From: Chara braunii
Taxonomy: Eukaryota; Streptophyta; Charophyceae; Charales; Characeae
DNA length: 41,683 nt
Reading direction: 5' to 3'
Assembly: GCA_003427395.1 (NCBI GenBank)
Contig: BFEA01000092.1
Span: forward strand, 2,172,008 to 2,213,690
This document shows positions 31,862-41,410 of this stretch, piece after piece. How positions within the stretch are numbered: position 1 is the first letter of the stretch; each line of letters opens with the position of its first letter. The notes beneath the pieces were generated by a model, which was not told the DNA's origin, did no database searches, and saw only the letters and a list, made by a program, of their open reading frames with translations. Made by a program: the position numbers and the translations under genes.

Positions 31862-32590
31862 ATGATCAAACGGTGAACTACCAATCAGACTGCCCGCTGC
31901 TGGCGGGAGTGTCAATTGTGGTGATCTGCTGATCAGGCCACCCGCTGCTGGCGGGAGTGTTAATTGCGGTAATCTGCTGATCAAACTGCCCGCAGCTGGC
32001 GAGAGTGTTAATTGCGATGATCTCCTGATCAGACAACCCGCTGCTGGCGGGAGTGTTAATTACGGTGATCTGTCAATCAGGCCACCCACTGCTGGCAGGA
32101 GTGTTACTGATCAGACTGCCCGCTACTGGCGGGAGTGTTAATACCGGTGATCTATCGATCAGACTGCCCGCTGCAGGCGGGGGTGTTAATTACAATGATC
32201 TGTCAATCAGGCCGTCCGCCGTTGGCGGGAGTGATAATTACGGTGATCTGTCAATTGCAGTGATCTGCTGATCAGACTGCCCGCTGCTGGCGGGAATGTT
32301 AATTGCGGTGACCTGCTGATCAGACTGCCCGCTGCTGGCGGGAGTGATGATTACGGTGATCTGTCAATTGCGGTGATCTGCTGATCAGACTGCCCGCTGC
32401 TGGCGGGNATGTTNATTGCGGTGATCTGCTGATCAGACTGCCCGCTGCTGGCGGGAGTGATAATTACGGTGATCTGTCAATTGCGGTGATCTGCTGATCA
32501 GACTGCCCGCTGCTGGCGGGGGTGTTATTTACCGTGATCAGCCAGCGAGGCTGGCTGCCGCCGGCGGAAGTGTTTATTTATGGTGATCTC
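31862..32590. repeat. Minisatellite of about 48 bp, 14 units, each with a hairpin
   Basis: About 14 units. Each has TGATCTGCTGATCA-type sequence followed by CCCGCTGCTGGCGGG, which can fold into a 5-bp GC stem with a 5-base loop, and GTGTTAATTGCG. From about 32225 on, a higher-order pattern adds GGTGATCTGTCAATTGCG between units. Some changes hit both stem arms or keep partial pairing. Two ambiguous bases lie near 32408 and 32414. Confidence 0.92.
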
Positions 32591-33258
32591 ACGACAGGCA
32601 GCCCCCGCTGAAGAGAGCTTTTGCTTCTAGTGCCTTGCTGAATCAGGCAACTCGCCGTCGGTGGGAGGGGCTTACTTTCAGTGGTTTCAACGGTCTCCCC
32701 GATGAGGCAATCAAGCATTTCGGTTGTTGGCACGCACGGGCACTTTGGCAGATGAGCCCAACAAGCCTGTGAATGGCTGTTGGTGAAACATGGTACTTTT
32801 AAATCTTTTTTTTGAGAAGGTATATTATTAGACTTATCCGCTGTTGGCACACTCCGAGGGCGGCGATAGTGAATTTAGCTGCAACTCCGCATTCTGGTGA
32901 ATCAAACTGATGCTCCACTTCTTGTGAGTAATGGGTGTTTGATTGTTCGACTCTTACCCTGAAAAATCCTAAACCCTTGCATTTTGATGACCTGGCGGTC
33001 CCTAGCATCCCTTGCAGATTGAGCTCGCAAGATACTCTCCAGCTTAAGTAAGGTGATCCTTGCGCTAAAAGTGAACTTGAAGATCGACGATCCATTTCAG
33101 ATTACTCAATCTTATCACAACCCCACAGGCAGCGAAGGACTTCGAGCATGACACTCATAATGGTTGCGTAGGAGGTCAGTGCTGAAACCAACACCCTACT
33201 GGTCGCTGAGGACCTCGGAAGCGGGCGCGGCGAGTGACAGGCGCCGTTGCCCTTGGCT

Positions 33259-34492
33259 TCAGCGAGCAGTGGGCGACCCCTCCCCGGGTTTCCTCACAAC
33301 GGGACAAATAATAAGAGTTGCTCTGGGATTTCGGTCTACGGGTACAGAAATAAGATGTTCAAACATTCGAAAACACGACCTCACCTCCTTACCTGTCATC
33401 GCTCGAGTTCCTTGGGCGGAATGTACCTTAAAACACCTACCCAAATCTTCATCATCAATTCTTACCTCCCTTTCTCTACCCCACGGTTGAACTGCTGTTC
33501 TAACACATCTCCTCAGATTGTTTATTGAAACATCATCACCACCGGTCACATTCCTTGAATTCATGACGAATGTCGGAACGCCGGGTACGTCGTTGACCCT
33601 TACTTTCACATGCCCCCCTGATCTGGGAAGGTCCATACCTTCACGCGTACATACTACCTTCTTCGCACTGGCGCACAACCGATGGTTGTGTATCAGTTAT
33701 GGTTGTGTATCACTTGTCCAACGGTCAATCTCTTACTAAATACTACCCGAAATCTCGCCGCTACATACTTCCGAAGGTGAAGATCCACAATCCCTTGCTC
33801 AAGTGTTTTGGCCGTCAACTCTCTTACCTCCTGTTAGCTGACTCCCGTGGAGAAAGGTATCTTCACATATGGTCGCCTCCTAATCTCGGTCCCAAATACG
33901 ACCTTAATAACCCTTGTTATTCTAATCTTGAGCTGGTTCCTAGTACATTTCCTACCAAACGTGCTGGCATTTCTATATAGTGCAAGGAGCTCCGCTGACT
34001 TTTTTCGATACATATTCTTTATCCTCCGTGGCTGTCCCAGCTGGTCCCGAAGAACATACCGCCGATGTTCGATTGCTGACGAAGTAACCCTGACCCGTAC
34101 CACGGTGAATGCTCCACCCTCCTCAATCTCTCTCTTGCACTCTTTGATAGGAGACTGCCTATCATGAAATTTAACAACGCTTTCCCCTACTTTACCTTTT
34201 ACGATCGTCCATTTCTCCCCCCCGATTTCACCTCCACTTGATTCGAACACCCTAGGTATATTTGTTCCTTTGATGAGCTCCATCAACGATGTACTGCCAT
34301 CGAACGTAAGTACTCTCCGTTGCTTCTTGTACTCATGTCGCTTTCCTCTCTCCCTTTTTCCTCTCCTCCTCCTCGCTTTCTTCCAACACTCACCCCGACC
34401 GTGTGTGTTTAATGTTGGAGAATAACGCCTAATCAATGCTTTCTCGGCAAAAAACGCTGAAATTTTGGGTCTCCGGTAACCGCCTCTCCTAC
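33259..34492 (-). pseudogene. PLE2 N-terminal part: end of GIY-YIG domain and linker
   Basis: The frame 34502-33834 (minus) contains EKALIRRYSPTLNTHGRG, the last helix and Asn motif of a GIY-YIG nuclease (compare VEKFYIRAFCPALNGRG in PLE1). It continues with linker sequence (FDGSTSLMELIKG, VGESVVKFHD, LRDQLGQPRR). The frame 33678-33259 continues with HVKVRVNDVPGVPTFVMNS and VPVDRNPRATLIICPV, matching PLE1 HVFFRFSESNDVPCLMKNS and MPVDHNQGDTFVCCPV. The linker is thus conserved between the two families. The nuclease is 5'-truncated: the GIY and YIG strands are missing and nad5 sequence begins instead. Confidence 0.75.
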
Positions 34493-34745
34493 TCCTTCCC
34501 ATCCTAAAAACATTGGAATCAAGTTATCCCCGGTAACTAATATGAGCATAAAAAAAAGTAAAAATACCAAAAAATTAGTAAAAATAGATAAATAGTAAAT
34601 ACTAAATAGCACATAAATCGAAGCAAAAAGGATCCTCACAGATTCCTCATTCCTCAGACATATATGAGATTGAATACATATGAACTGAACTACTGACAAA
34701 AGTGACCACAATGAACATAACCACAGTCAGTGTATCAATCGGAAA
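34490..34745 (-). pseudogene. nad5: Mitochondrial nad5 fragment (NUMT)
   Basis: On the minus strand this reads [20 protein letters not shown], then MYSISYMSE, a disrupted EDP..RFMCYL segment, and LVTGDNLIPMFLGWEGVG. These are hallmark stretches of NADH dehydrogenase subunit 5, a proton-pumping subunit of complex I encoded in mitochondria. Compared with the conserved gene there are a 12-base insertion after the first YMSE and small insertions in the T-rich part, so it is non-coding. Homology ends right after GWEGVG, where PLE2 begins, in the same sense orientation. It covers only about 70-80 codons. The upstream (right) edge is approximate. Confidence 0.88.
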
Positions 34746-35182
34746 ACCGGAAGCTTCTGTACGACCTACTGGAAGGGTCTATGGTACAGGGGAACATTTG
34801 GACTTAGCACCGGGATCGGACGCTGATACGTGTGAACCGTTTCGCAATACTGCTGTTTGGAGGCCCCCATATGTACTCTAGCTATGTGACACTGACTGCA
34901 GAGGGTGACAGGTAGGGCAGGTGTAGGGGAAGTAGATTGAAAACTTGCAAACATGTTAAAGATCATATATCACACTAGGGCTTACTTGACTGAATCTGCC
35001 CTCCATTGCGGTTGTGCAGATTCTGGAAAGCACAAGTCTGAATATGCCCTTAAAAATGTATTATCCAAGGGACATCATCTCTTTGTCTCAGGTCAAACAA
35101 CCCTGTTCATGTTTGGAGTTTGAGCAGTTCTGCTTTCTCCTAGTGAATGTCAAATTGTCAATGGGCTATGGGCTACCACCGT
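34746..35182. other. Probable intron, nothing recognised
   Basis: Ordinary sequence without a gene or repeat that I recognise. Confidence 0.35.
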
Positions 35183-35279
35183 CTTCACCCGAATAGAACG
35201 CCCGGTCATTATAGCTGCATTTGGCCCAACTTTCAGTCCAGATGCAGCGATAATGACCGGGCGTTCTATTCGGGTGAAG
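35183..35279. repeat. Near-perfect 38-bp inverted repeat (hairpin)
   Basis: Arms 35183-35220 and 35242-35279 are complementary at 37 of 38 positions, starting CTTCACCCGAATAGAACGCC, with a 21-base loop. It could be a foldback MITE remnant or a long hairpin transcript precursor. It lies 84 bases upstream of the exon at 35364. No coding content. Confidence 0.92.
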
Positions 35280-35363
35280 GCCGTAGTCACATTTGGATGG
35301 CTTCCTTTTTAACCACTGAGTCACTGACTGTAATTGTTGCTCAATAATGGCCATGAACTGCAG

Positions 35364-35591
35364 GTTGGTGAGGATGGCAAGAGCCCTTGGGAGGCATATG
35401 TTGGGAAATTGACACAGCCCATCTTAAGCGATATTGAAGTTGCCGAGTGTCGTAGAATCACCAAAAAAACTGTTGCCAATATCTATAGGCAGTGGCTTGA
35501 GAGACTGCCAAGGAGAAATCCTTACCATATCTACGGAAAAGGTCACCTGGGGGAGACCATTTATGACGCCTGTGGACAGTACTTCTTCCAG
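35364..35591 (+). CDS. Candidate host-gene exon, 76 codons
   Basis: This segment is preceded by ACTGCAG and followed by GTGAGT, a strong donor. It is open for 228 bases (76 codons, phase 0-0): VGEDGKSPWEAYVGKLTQPI, then a stretch with ECRRITKKTVANIYRQWLER and HIYGKGHLGETIYDACGQYF, ending FQ. Its balanced composition and absence of repeats look like real globular protein. I do not recognise the family. It is the most convincing host exon in the window. Its neighbours on the + strand are candidate exons at 36959 and 38159. Confidence 0.7.
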
Positions 35592-35867
35592 GTGAGTTAC
35601 TGTCATTTTTCTTTTCTTTTCTTTTTGGAAGGGTGGTAGTCTTGAGGTATATCCACAGCTGACTGGCCCCAGGTAATTCAAGATTATTACTGAGATTATT
35701 GTAGATTATATGCCATGACTATATGTCATGGTCATGATTATATTATTATATGTCATGATTATTGGTTATGGATCATCTGTTATCAGTCTCGTGACAGGTT
35801 ACTGTCATAATAGGATGATGATACATTGTGGCAAGTAGGGGAACTCTCTGTGTGCGTGTGTTTGGAA

Positions 35868-35932
35868 GAGAGGAGAAGGAGGGGGAGGGGGAGGGGGAGG
35901 GGGCGGGGGAGGGAGCGGGGGCAGGGGCAGTT
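35868..35932 (+). repeat. G-rich tract with G-quadruplex potential
   Basis: Repeated GGGGGA units (at least five G5 runs separated by one to three bases) on the + strand, 280 bases after the exon donor. Confidence 0.85.
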
Positions 35933-36958
35933 GCGGGAAACAAGAGAAGAAAATATGGGGCCCTTTGTGTGGCTCGTCATATTTCTGCTCTCCTTGGCTG
36001 AGATCCCACATGTCTGGATTCTTCGCTTTGGGTCGTAGATTATGACGATCAATGTCCAGAAATGAAGAATCAAGGTAAATGGGACCTTGCCCAACCCCAA
36101 AAGGGCCAAAAGGCCCAAAACCCTAAGCCTCAGCTTATGTCATTTCTGTGAGTCTAGTGCTGCTTGTCTTCTCATTGTTTTCCGCACCTCTATTTTAGTC
36201 CTTGTCAAACAAAATGATGGTTCATCATTTGAAAACTTCTGGACCTATTTCTGATTGGTGACTGCTACTCGACAGCTAAGAGCTGAAGCACTGGTAAATT
36301 GGTAATGTGCAGCTGAGGGGCTCCATGGGGTTACAATTGGTCGCGGATCATGCTACCCTGGTGCAGATGAGGCTAAGGACCAGAATTCATTCTGTCAATC
36401 ATCGTGGTCAGCAGGTTTTTGAGCGCATAAGATGTCACCCGTTTTTTTCTGAAATTTCTTCAGAAGACACTACGTCCACCACTACTGGTGGCCGTGAACT
36501 ACATCAGTAGGTACCTGGCCAGGCTAGAGTACCTCCAGATGATAAACAACAAACAATGACCACAACAACAGCAGTGCAATGACAAGCGACTGAGAGGGCT
36601 CTACTGGATGACTAAGTATGACTTAGTTAGGGACCTTCTGTGTTACAGAAGGATGTATGAGCAGGCAAGCCAAGGGGGTGACTGCCTGGCTTTCCTGCAA
36701 CACTGACCTGAGGTTTCAGAGAGGGGAGGTTGAGAGTTACAGTGCCATAGTGGTAGACGTGAAGCTTCTGCCCACCCTCCTCCCACTTCTTGTCATCTCC
36801 CCTTGGTTGTCGTCTCCACGGCCATTATTTTTTTATCGTTCTTTGTTCATTGTTGCCGTTTTGTGTGGCCATGGTGGCGCCGATCAACCTCCTCTCTTCC
36901 TACCTCCTTTCTTCCTTTCCTGTCCCTCTCCTCGCAATATGGTCACATCATCCTGCAG
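35933..36958. other. Probable intron, one weak exon candidate
   Basis: Mostly unremarkable. A segment at about 36313-36414 (after GTGCAG, before GTTTTT) is open as LRGSMGLQLVADHATLVQMR onward, but its splice sites are weak. A strong pyrimidine tract (36890-36958) leads to the next candidate exon. Confidence 0.35.
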
Positions 36959-37007
36959 ATACTGTCACTGATATTTTCTGGGAAGCACCATCAACGATCT
37001 GTTGTCT
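36959..37007 (+). CDS. Candidate short host-gene exon
   Basis: 49 bases between a very good acceptor (long pyrimidine tract, TCCTGCAG) and a consensus donor GTAAGT. In phase 0 it reads ILSLIFSGKHHQRSVV plus one base. The other open phase reads DTVTDIFWEAPSTICC. The splice signals are the main evidence; coding phase is uncertain. Confidence 0.4.
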
Positions 37008-37049
37008 GTAAGTGTTTCGATCCAGATGTGTATTTTCCTCTGTGTGTGT

Positions 37050-37790
37050 GTGTGTGCAATCAGACTTGGCTTATTCACACTTGTCACACATGCAAACAGC
37101 GATACAGCATACTGGCGACCTGCACCCACACAGTACTCAAAGATACCGTAACCAGGTAAGAGTCTCTTCCAACTGGCTATGGCGACTGAGCGCCCACACA
37201 ACTCACTGTTCGCACTCTGGATCACCCTGGATGTCCCACACGCAACACTCTGTAACCCCACGCAACACACACACACACACACACTACTATAGCTATGGCA
37301 GCTATGGCTGCCGCTACCCTATCGCTACACTATGCTTCACTGCCCTCTTCGTCTTCGGGCGCACTGCAGACCTCCTCGCACAAGCTGCTGAGGCAGCGCT
37401 TCCGCATGGCATCCGCAGGAACGAGTGAATGACTGGACGCAGCCTCTTGATTTATACTTCTGCGCTGCGTTGGTCTGCCCTGTATCCTTTGGCCCACGAT
37501 GTGCACAGTCCCAGACGGTACTTGCTTGACTGGACCGGACTGGGCTACCTGGGACTGCTGACTGGGCTAGGTGGACTACCACCACTTGACCACTTGCCTC
37601 TGCTGAACGCAGGCCAACTCCGAAAGGCCAGTTCTAGAAACCTCTACGCTGGCCCTTCGGTACTGTAGCAGCTACGACTTTGCCCTTTCAGGTAAGTAGC
37701 AGCTACGACCTTGACCCTTCAGGCAGTCTACAGCTACGACCTTGACCCTTCAGGCAGTCTACAGCTACGACCTTAGAACTGTCTAGACTC
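37050..37790 (-). mobile_element. Repeat E, copy 2 (inverted)
   Basis: Reverse-complement match to 26870-27540, with the same landmarks in the opposite order. At its right end are four tandem subunits of about 31-33 bases containing GCAGCTACGACCTTGACC (37667-37787). It carries an (AC)n run at about 37262-37284 where copy 1 has a different GT-rich stretch. No domain is recognised. Confidence 0.65.
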
Positions 37791-37981
37791 CTACCCTACA
37801 GGTCTACAGTTCGAATCTCTTCTACCTGGTGACCTACGAAAACTTACCTACCACTGGCGATCCTACAGGTCACAGGTTCAAATCTACGAGTTGACATCAA
37901 TACTGTACACAGGTAAAATGGGGAACTAGGGATCGAGCCCTGGGATCTGCGTTCGCTACTGCGAACTGGTGAATACCGTTT

Positions 37982-38026
<45 letters not shown>

Positions 38027-38158
38027 CACTGTGTATGAGTGTCAATCAAACTCAATCCTTTATGCTGTTTCTCTCTCTTTCTTTCTTTCTTTCGTTTTGT
38101 TCTTTTCCTTCCAGTTCCGCGAGTCACTGATTGATTGGTGGATTTCTTGTGATGCCAG
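37791..38158. other. Spacer with tRNA-like boxes and a GT microsatellite
   Basis: ACAGTTCGAATCTC (37806) and CAGGTTCAAATCT (37872) resemble RNA polymerase III B boxes about 66 bases apart, and ATCGAGCCCTG lies further on. This suggests a tRNA-derived SINE, but no A box or tRNA fold could be confirmed. A (GT)n run fills 37984-38024. Confidence 0.35.
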
Positions 38159-38242
38159 GAGCACGGTCCCGATGAGAAGAAGGTCAATCATGAATTCAAC
38201 AAATTCCTCTCTCAGATTCCGATGTTTGTTGATGACCCAAAG
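38159..38242 (+). CDS. Candidate host-gene exon, 28 codons
   Basis: Preceded by GATGCCAG and followed by GTTAGT. Open in phase 0 as EHGPDEKKVNHEFNKFLSQI followed by PMFVDDPK, which looks like ordinary protein. The other open frame is Arg/Ser-rich and less likely. Phase agrees with the other phase-0 exons. The acceptor's pyrimidine tract is modest. Family not recognised. Confidence 0.55.
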
Positions 38243-38269
38243 GTTAGTTAAAACATTTTCACTACGTAG

Positions 38270-38600
38270 CACCGTGTTCGCATTCGGAAGCGAACGCGAA
38301 CAAGCGCCAAAAACCCTCCGAACGCGAACATAAAAAATATAAAAAAAAGTTAAAAAACAAAACAAAATAAGTTCTCCAAAAACTCTGAAAAAAATATATG
38401 TTATGTAAAATAACAATACAAATAACTTTCGCCTTGGAGTCATGTTCAAATTCGTAGCCATTCATGAGTTAAAAATCAAAAAAACAAAAAAAGAATATAT
38501 ATATATATTTTTTACGGAAAAAAAAAGTTCACCCAAACATCCTGATCGTTATCCGTCGAATTAAAACAAGTTAAAAAAACCTGATTGTAATCCCAACCAC
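38270..38600. mobile_element. AT-rich element related to the MITE at 21118
   Basis: The stretch around 38390-38465 (ATATGTTATG, AACTTTCGCCTTGGAGTCA, TCAAATTC) matches the MITE interior around 21220-21285 (CTATGTTATG, AACTTTTGCCTCAGGGTCA, TCAAAATTC). GC-rich sequence (CGAACGCGAAC twice) lies at the left side. Clear terminal inverted repeats were not found. Probably a diverged relative. Confidence 0.5.
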
Positions 38601-38860
38601 GTTACTGCATTCAAGTGAATCAAAAACACGGCCTCATCTTTCATTGCTGTGTTGAGAGCATCTTTGGGATCAGCCAGGGCAGTATAATGCCCATGGATTG
38701 TATTCATGCAAACCAATGGCATGTGATGGCATTAGGCTCTTTATTTCCGTCTTCATTCCATCTCTGCCTTATGATCCAGATTCTACCAGTAGGGATTCGT
38801 GAGGCCTCCTAACAAGGAATCCAAAAGAAGGGGGCAAATGAAGAATTGGCCTACAATCAA
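38601..38860. other. Unassigned spacer
   Basis: No gene or repeat recognised between the AT-rich element and the tandem repeat that follows. Confidence 0.3.
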
Positions 38861-38995
38861 GGTCGCATTGACATCAACTCCTGAGCGGCGGACTGCTGAG
38901 TGTAACAGGTCGCATTGACCTTGACTACTGAGCCGACTGCTGGCTGTTAAAGGTCACATTGACATCGACTGCTGAGCGGACTGCTGACTGTCATC
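38861..38995. repeat. Tandem repeat of about 45 bp, three units
   Basis: Units start at 38861, 38908 and 38952 with GGTCGCATTGAC or GGTCACATTGAC, each containing GACTGCTG-type sequence, and are diverged by a few substitutions and small gaps. Confidence 0.85.
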
Positions 38996-39016
38996 CTGGT
39001 CTGGTCGGTTGCCATA

Positions 39017-39018
<2 letters not shown>

Positions 39019-39095
<77 letters not shown>
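39019..39095. repeat. (CT)n microsatellite
   Basis: About 38 CT units. Confidence 0.97.
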
Positions 39096-39099
<4 letters not shown>

Positions 39100-40682
39100 T
39101 GCTGCAGCAGGACAGTGTACCGACACTGTGACCACCTCCTTGCACTACCAACACTTAAACTCCGCTGTTGCCGTCATCATCTCTGTCAAAATCACTACAA
39201 TGGCATGGTGTGTGTAGAGGAGTGTAGGCACACTCCGCATCTGGGCACTATATGTTCATTTTGCTGCAATGGGCCTTATACTGAATGCGTGGTCTTCTGT
39301 GGTGCCCTGTCTTTCTTCATGTTGGCCTGCAATTGGCATGCCAATTGTTAGGAGTGTATGGCGGGCATGCTAAATGTCAGCCATCGTGGCAAGTGTGTTA
39401 TGAACTTGGTTGTCTGACAATTTGTTTGCCACTCACACACAGAAGAACTCACACACGCCCATACATGCATGAGACAAAGGGGAGGAGGAGACAGAGTCCA
39501 ACTGCACACAGACCAGAGATAAACAGCGGAATAGCAACCATGCACAGAAGGGGAGAATACACCCAGTGTTTCTCTCTCTCTGACACACTCCCAACAACCA
39601 ATCACAAGATGACACTGCGAAGATCACAATTGGAATATCACACAGATGATGAGCCAACTCAACTCAATTAACCCAAATTATCGTACAGAGTTCAACCCAG
39701 TATCTCGCCACCTCAGGACCACACACTCCACTCACTACTCCACTCCCAGAGTCTAGCGCTGCACTGAAACAGCCTCCCAGAGGCCAGCGCCATACACCCA
39801 GATGCAGATCATGAACAGCGAGGTACTCCCCAGTGCCGATGAGTCACTCTGACGATGAAGAAGGCAGCTATAGCTGCCTGGCTGCTACCGCAGCAGCAGT
39901 ACCCACATACCCCCAGTGAAGAGCCTCCAATTAGTCCTGCCAGGCGCAGATATCCCCAGGGGATAAATGCGCTGAGACCAGCCCCAGCTATGGCTGTCTC
40001 AGATAGGCCGGCTATGGCTGCCTCACGCTGCTGAAGTCTCAGGGGCCGCTGTAGACCTTCAGCGCTGCAAAACTTGGTTGGCCACGAACGCTGCACACGA
40101 AAAATGAAAAGCCAAAAGTCCCAAACTATTTTCCCTACCGGACTTATAGACTTCCTACTCTACCCTAGACCTAGACCGGACTGACCGGACTGACCGGTAC
40201 CGTTGCTGTTTCGGTCTCTCGGCCTCTACCGTACCCGGCTATAGGCTATAGGACCGTATAGCAGTATAGGCCACTTAGGGCCTGTCTGTCCTAGGGGTAG
40301 CCCGGGCCTGCTATAGGCAGTTAGGGTAGCTGTAGGAATTCGGTTAGTACCGGGCCTGTATTTTCCCGGATTTACAGATCTGTCCCTCACGAATTTCCTC
40401 ACAGACGGACCTCTCGGTTAGCCCTCAGCCAAACAAAATTACAAAACTAACCCTACGGTTGGTGTACAGCCTCGCAGTGAATCTCGGCAGCAGAAATCAG
40501 CAAGTCATTGCAAGTGTTGCTCTGAGAATGCTCAGCTAGGTCTTCCATGAGTTCATGCACCTCATCCTTTCAATGTATGTCCTCTCTGTTGTCAAGGACA
40601 GACTCATTCTTGAGCCTTGTTCTTATCCTCTCCTTTGCTTTCATCTTCATTCCACACTCCTTACTTTCCCTTTCTTTTTCTT
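39096..40682. other. Unassigned stretch with a Cys/His-rich open frame
   Basis: A + strand frame ending at 39351 contains many Cys and His (for example CCRHHLCQNHYNGMVCVEEC), possibly a zinc-binding remnant, but no family is recognised. Around 39860-40030 there are scattered GCTATGGCTGCC-like words, also seen in repeats E1 and E2. 40150-40330 holds short ACCGGACTG and TATAGG repeats. No gene is called. Confidence 0.3.
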
Positions 40683-40686
40683 TTCT

Positions 40687-40718
<32 letters not shown>

Positions 40719-40722
40719 TTTA
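40683..40722. repeat. Poly(T) tract
   Basis: Mostly T for about 40 bases. It could be the poly(A) tail of a minus-strand retroposed copy, but no body was recognised beside it. Confidence 0.9.
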
Positions 40723-41179
40723 AACGGAACCTTACGGTTCCGGCTCCTTTTCCATTCTGGGGAGCATCAGTCCGGTTCCTATTCCACATGCAAGTCAAAG
40801 GAAATACATTGAGAACACGCTCACGCTCCTCCCCCTTCTGGTGTGGAGGTCCGAAGGATGGCATTGATTACTTCCATCAGGAAGGATGTACCACCCCTCA
40901 CCTCTGCCTAAGTTAGCCTGCGGTCCTTTTCTCCTACCTTTTGCTAATCTGGACTTTCGTTTACTCTGATACTTGAAACTAAACTCCTTTTGTTCCAGCC
41001 AGCCAGTTCATCTCAGCTCCTCAGCTGTCTGATTCTCTTCTAGTGCTAGGACTGCTGATATGGCCGCTTATGGTGAAAATCTGTATGAGGAAGGAACACA
41101 GCAAATACTTTCCCTTCTTTTCTCCATCGCTCTTCTCTGTGTTTATCCCCTCCCCCTTTACTCTGCCTCTTTGTCACAG
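40723..41179. other. Probable intron with possible exon
   Basis: An acceptor-like CTCTTCTAG at about 41042 opens a frame ARTADMAAYGENLYEEGTQQ, but no donor is evident. The long pyrimidine tract at 41100-41179 ends in the acceptor TTGTCACAG. Confidence 0.35.
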
Positions 41180-41242
41180 AGTACAAGTGGGCTGTTATGG
41201 CACACAGGGATGCGGGCAAGCTCACACTCAAATTCATCAACG
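41180..41242 (+). CDS. Candidate host-gene exon (end uncertain)
   Basis: Begins after a strong pyrimidine tract and TTGTCACAG. Reading in phase 1 gives (E/K)YKWAVMAHRDAGKLTLKFIN, which looks like real protein. The frame stays open to about 41490. No good donor is obvious: GTGTCT at 41243 and GTGAAA near 41271 are possible. Family not recognised. Confidence 0.4.
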
Positions 41243-41410
41243 TGTCTAGCCTTGTGCATGAGAGGCATGGTGAAAAAAAGAAGAACGAGAAAAATGAATG
41301 GTTTCAGTGTGCTCTTCATGTTTGTCCTGTGTATTTTTATCGTTTGTTTGCAAAGTGCGCTCTCTTCGTTCAAAAATATGTGACAATATCTATACATATC
41401 ACAGCCCCCG

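Larger units (their letters stand above)
30414..33260. other. Unrecognised 2.85-kb insert splitting PLE2
   Basis: PLE2 homology stops at about 30413 and resumes at about 33260. In between are an AT-rich direct repeat (30475-30740), a GC-rich stretch with repeated GGTTCGG and GCAGGT-type words (about 30870-31100), a GA microsatellite, a minisatellite (31862-32590) and about 650 bases of ordinary sequence. No recognisable protein or terminal repeats were seen. Next to the left boundary, CCACCTTTTTTAGTCCTCCCT occurs twice (30326 and 30393), a local duplication. Confidence 0.5.
28090..34492 (-). mobile_element. PLE2: second Penelope-like element, minus strand, interrupted
   Basis: Read on the minus strand: the last part of a GIY-YIG domain (34492-34430), linker (to about 33259), an interruption of about 2.85 kb (30414-33260), RT (30410-29240), then a 3' non-coding region (29245-28090). 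Domain order and linker match PLE1, but identity is low enough for a separate family. The 5' part of the nuclease and any ORF1 are missing, and mitochondrial sequence takes their place. The 3' end abuts a GA (CT) microsatellite. Confidence 0.8.

Noticed and set aside
31862-32590. CRISPR-like array
   Set aside because: The 48-bp units are contiguous tandem repeats without unique spacers, in a eukaryotic context.
37806-37925. tRNA genes or tRNA-derived SINE
   Set aside because: Two B-box-like words are seen, but I could not fold an acceptor or anticodon arm or find an A box. Kept only as a remark in the spacer entry.
38959-39351. Cys/His-rich 130-codon frame as a zinc-finger gene
   Set aside because: Its first third is a CT microsatellite translation, and the Cys/His spacing fits no family I know.
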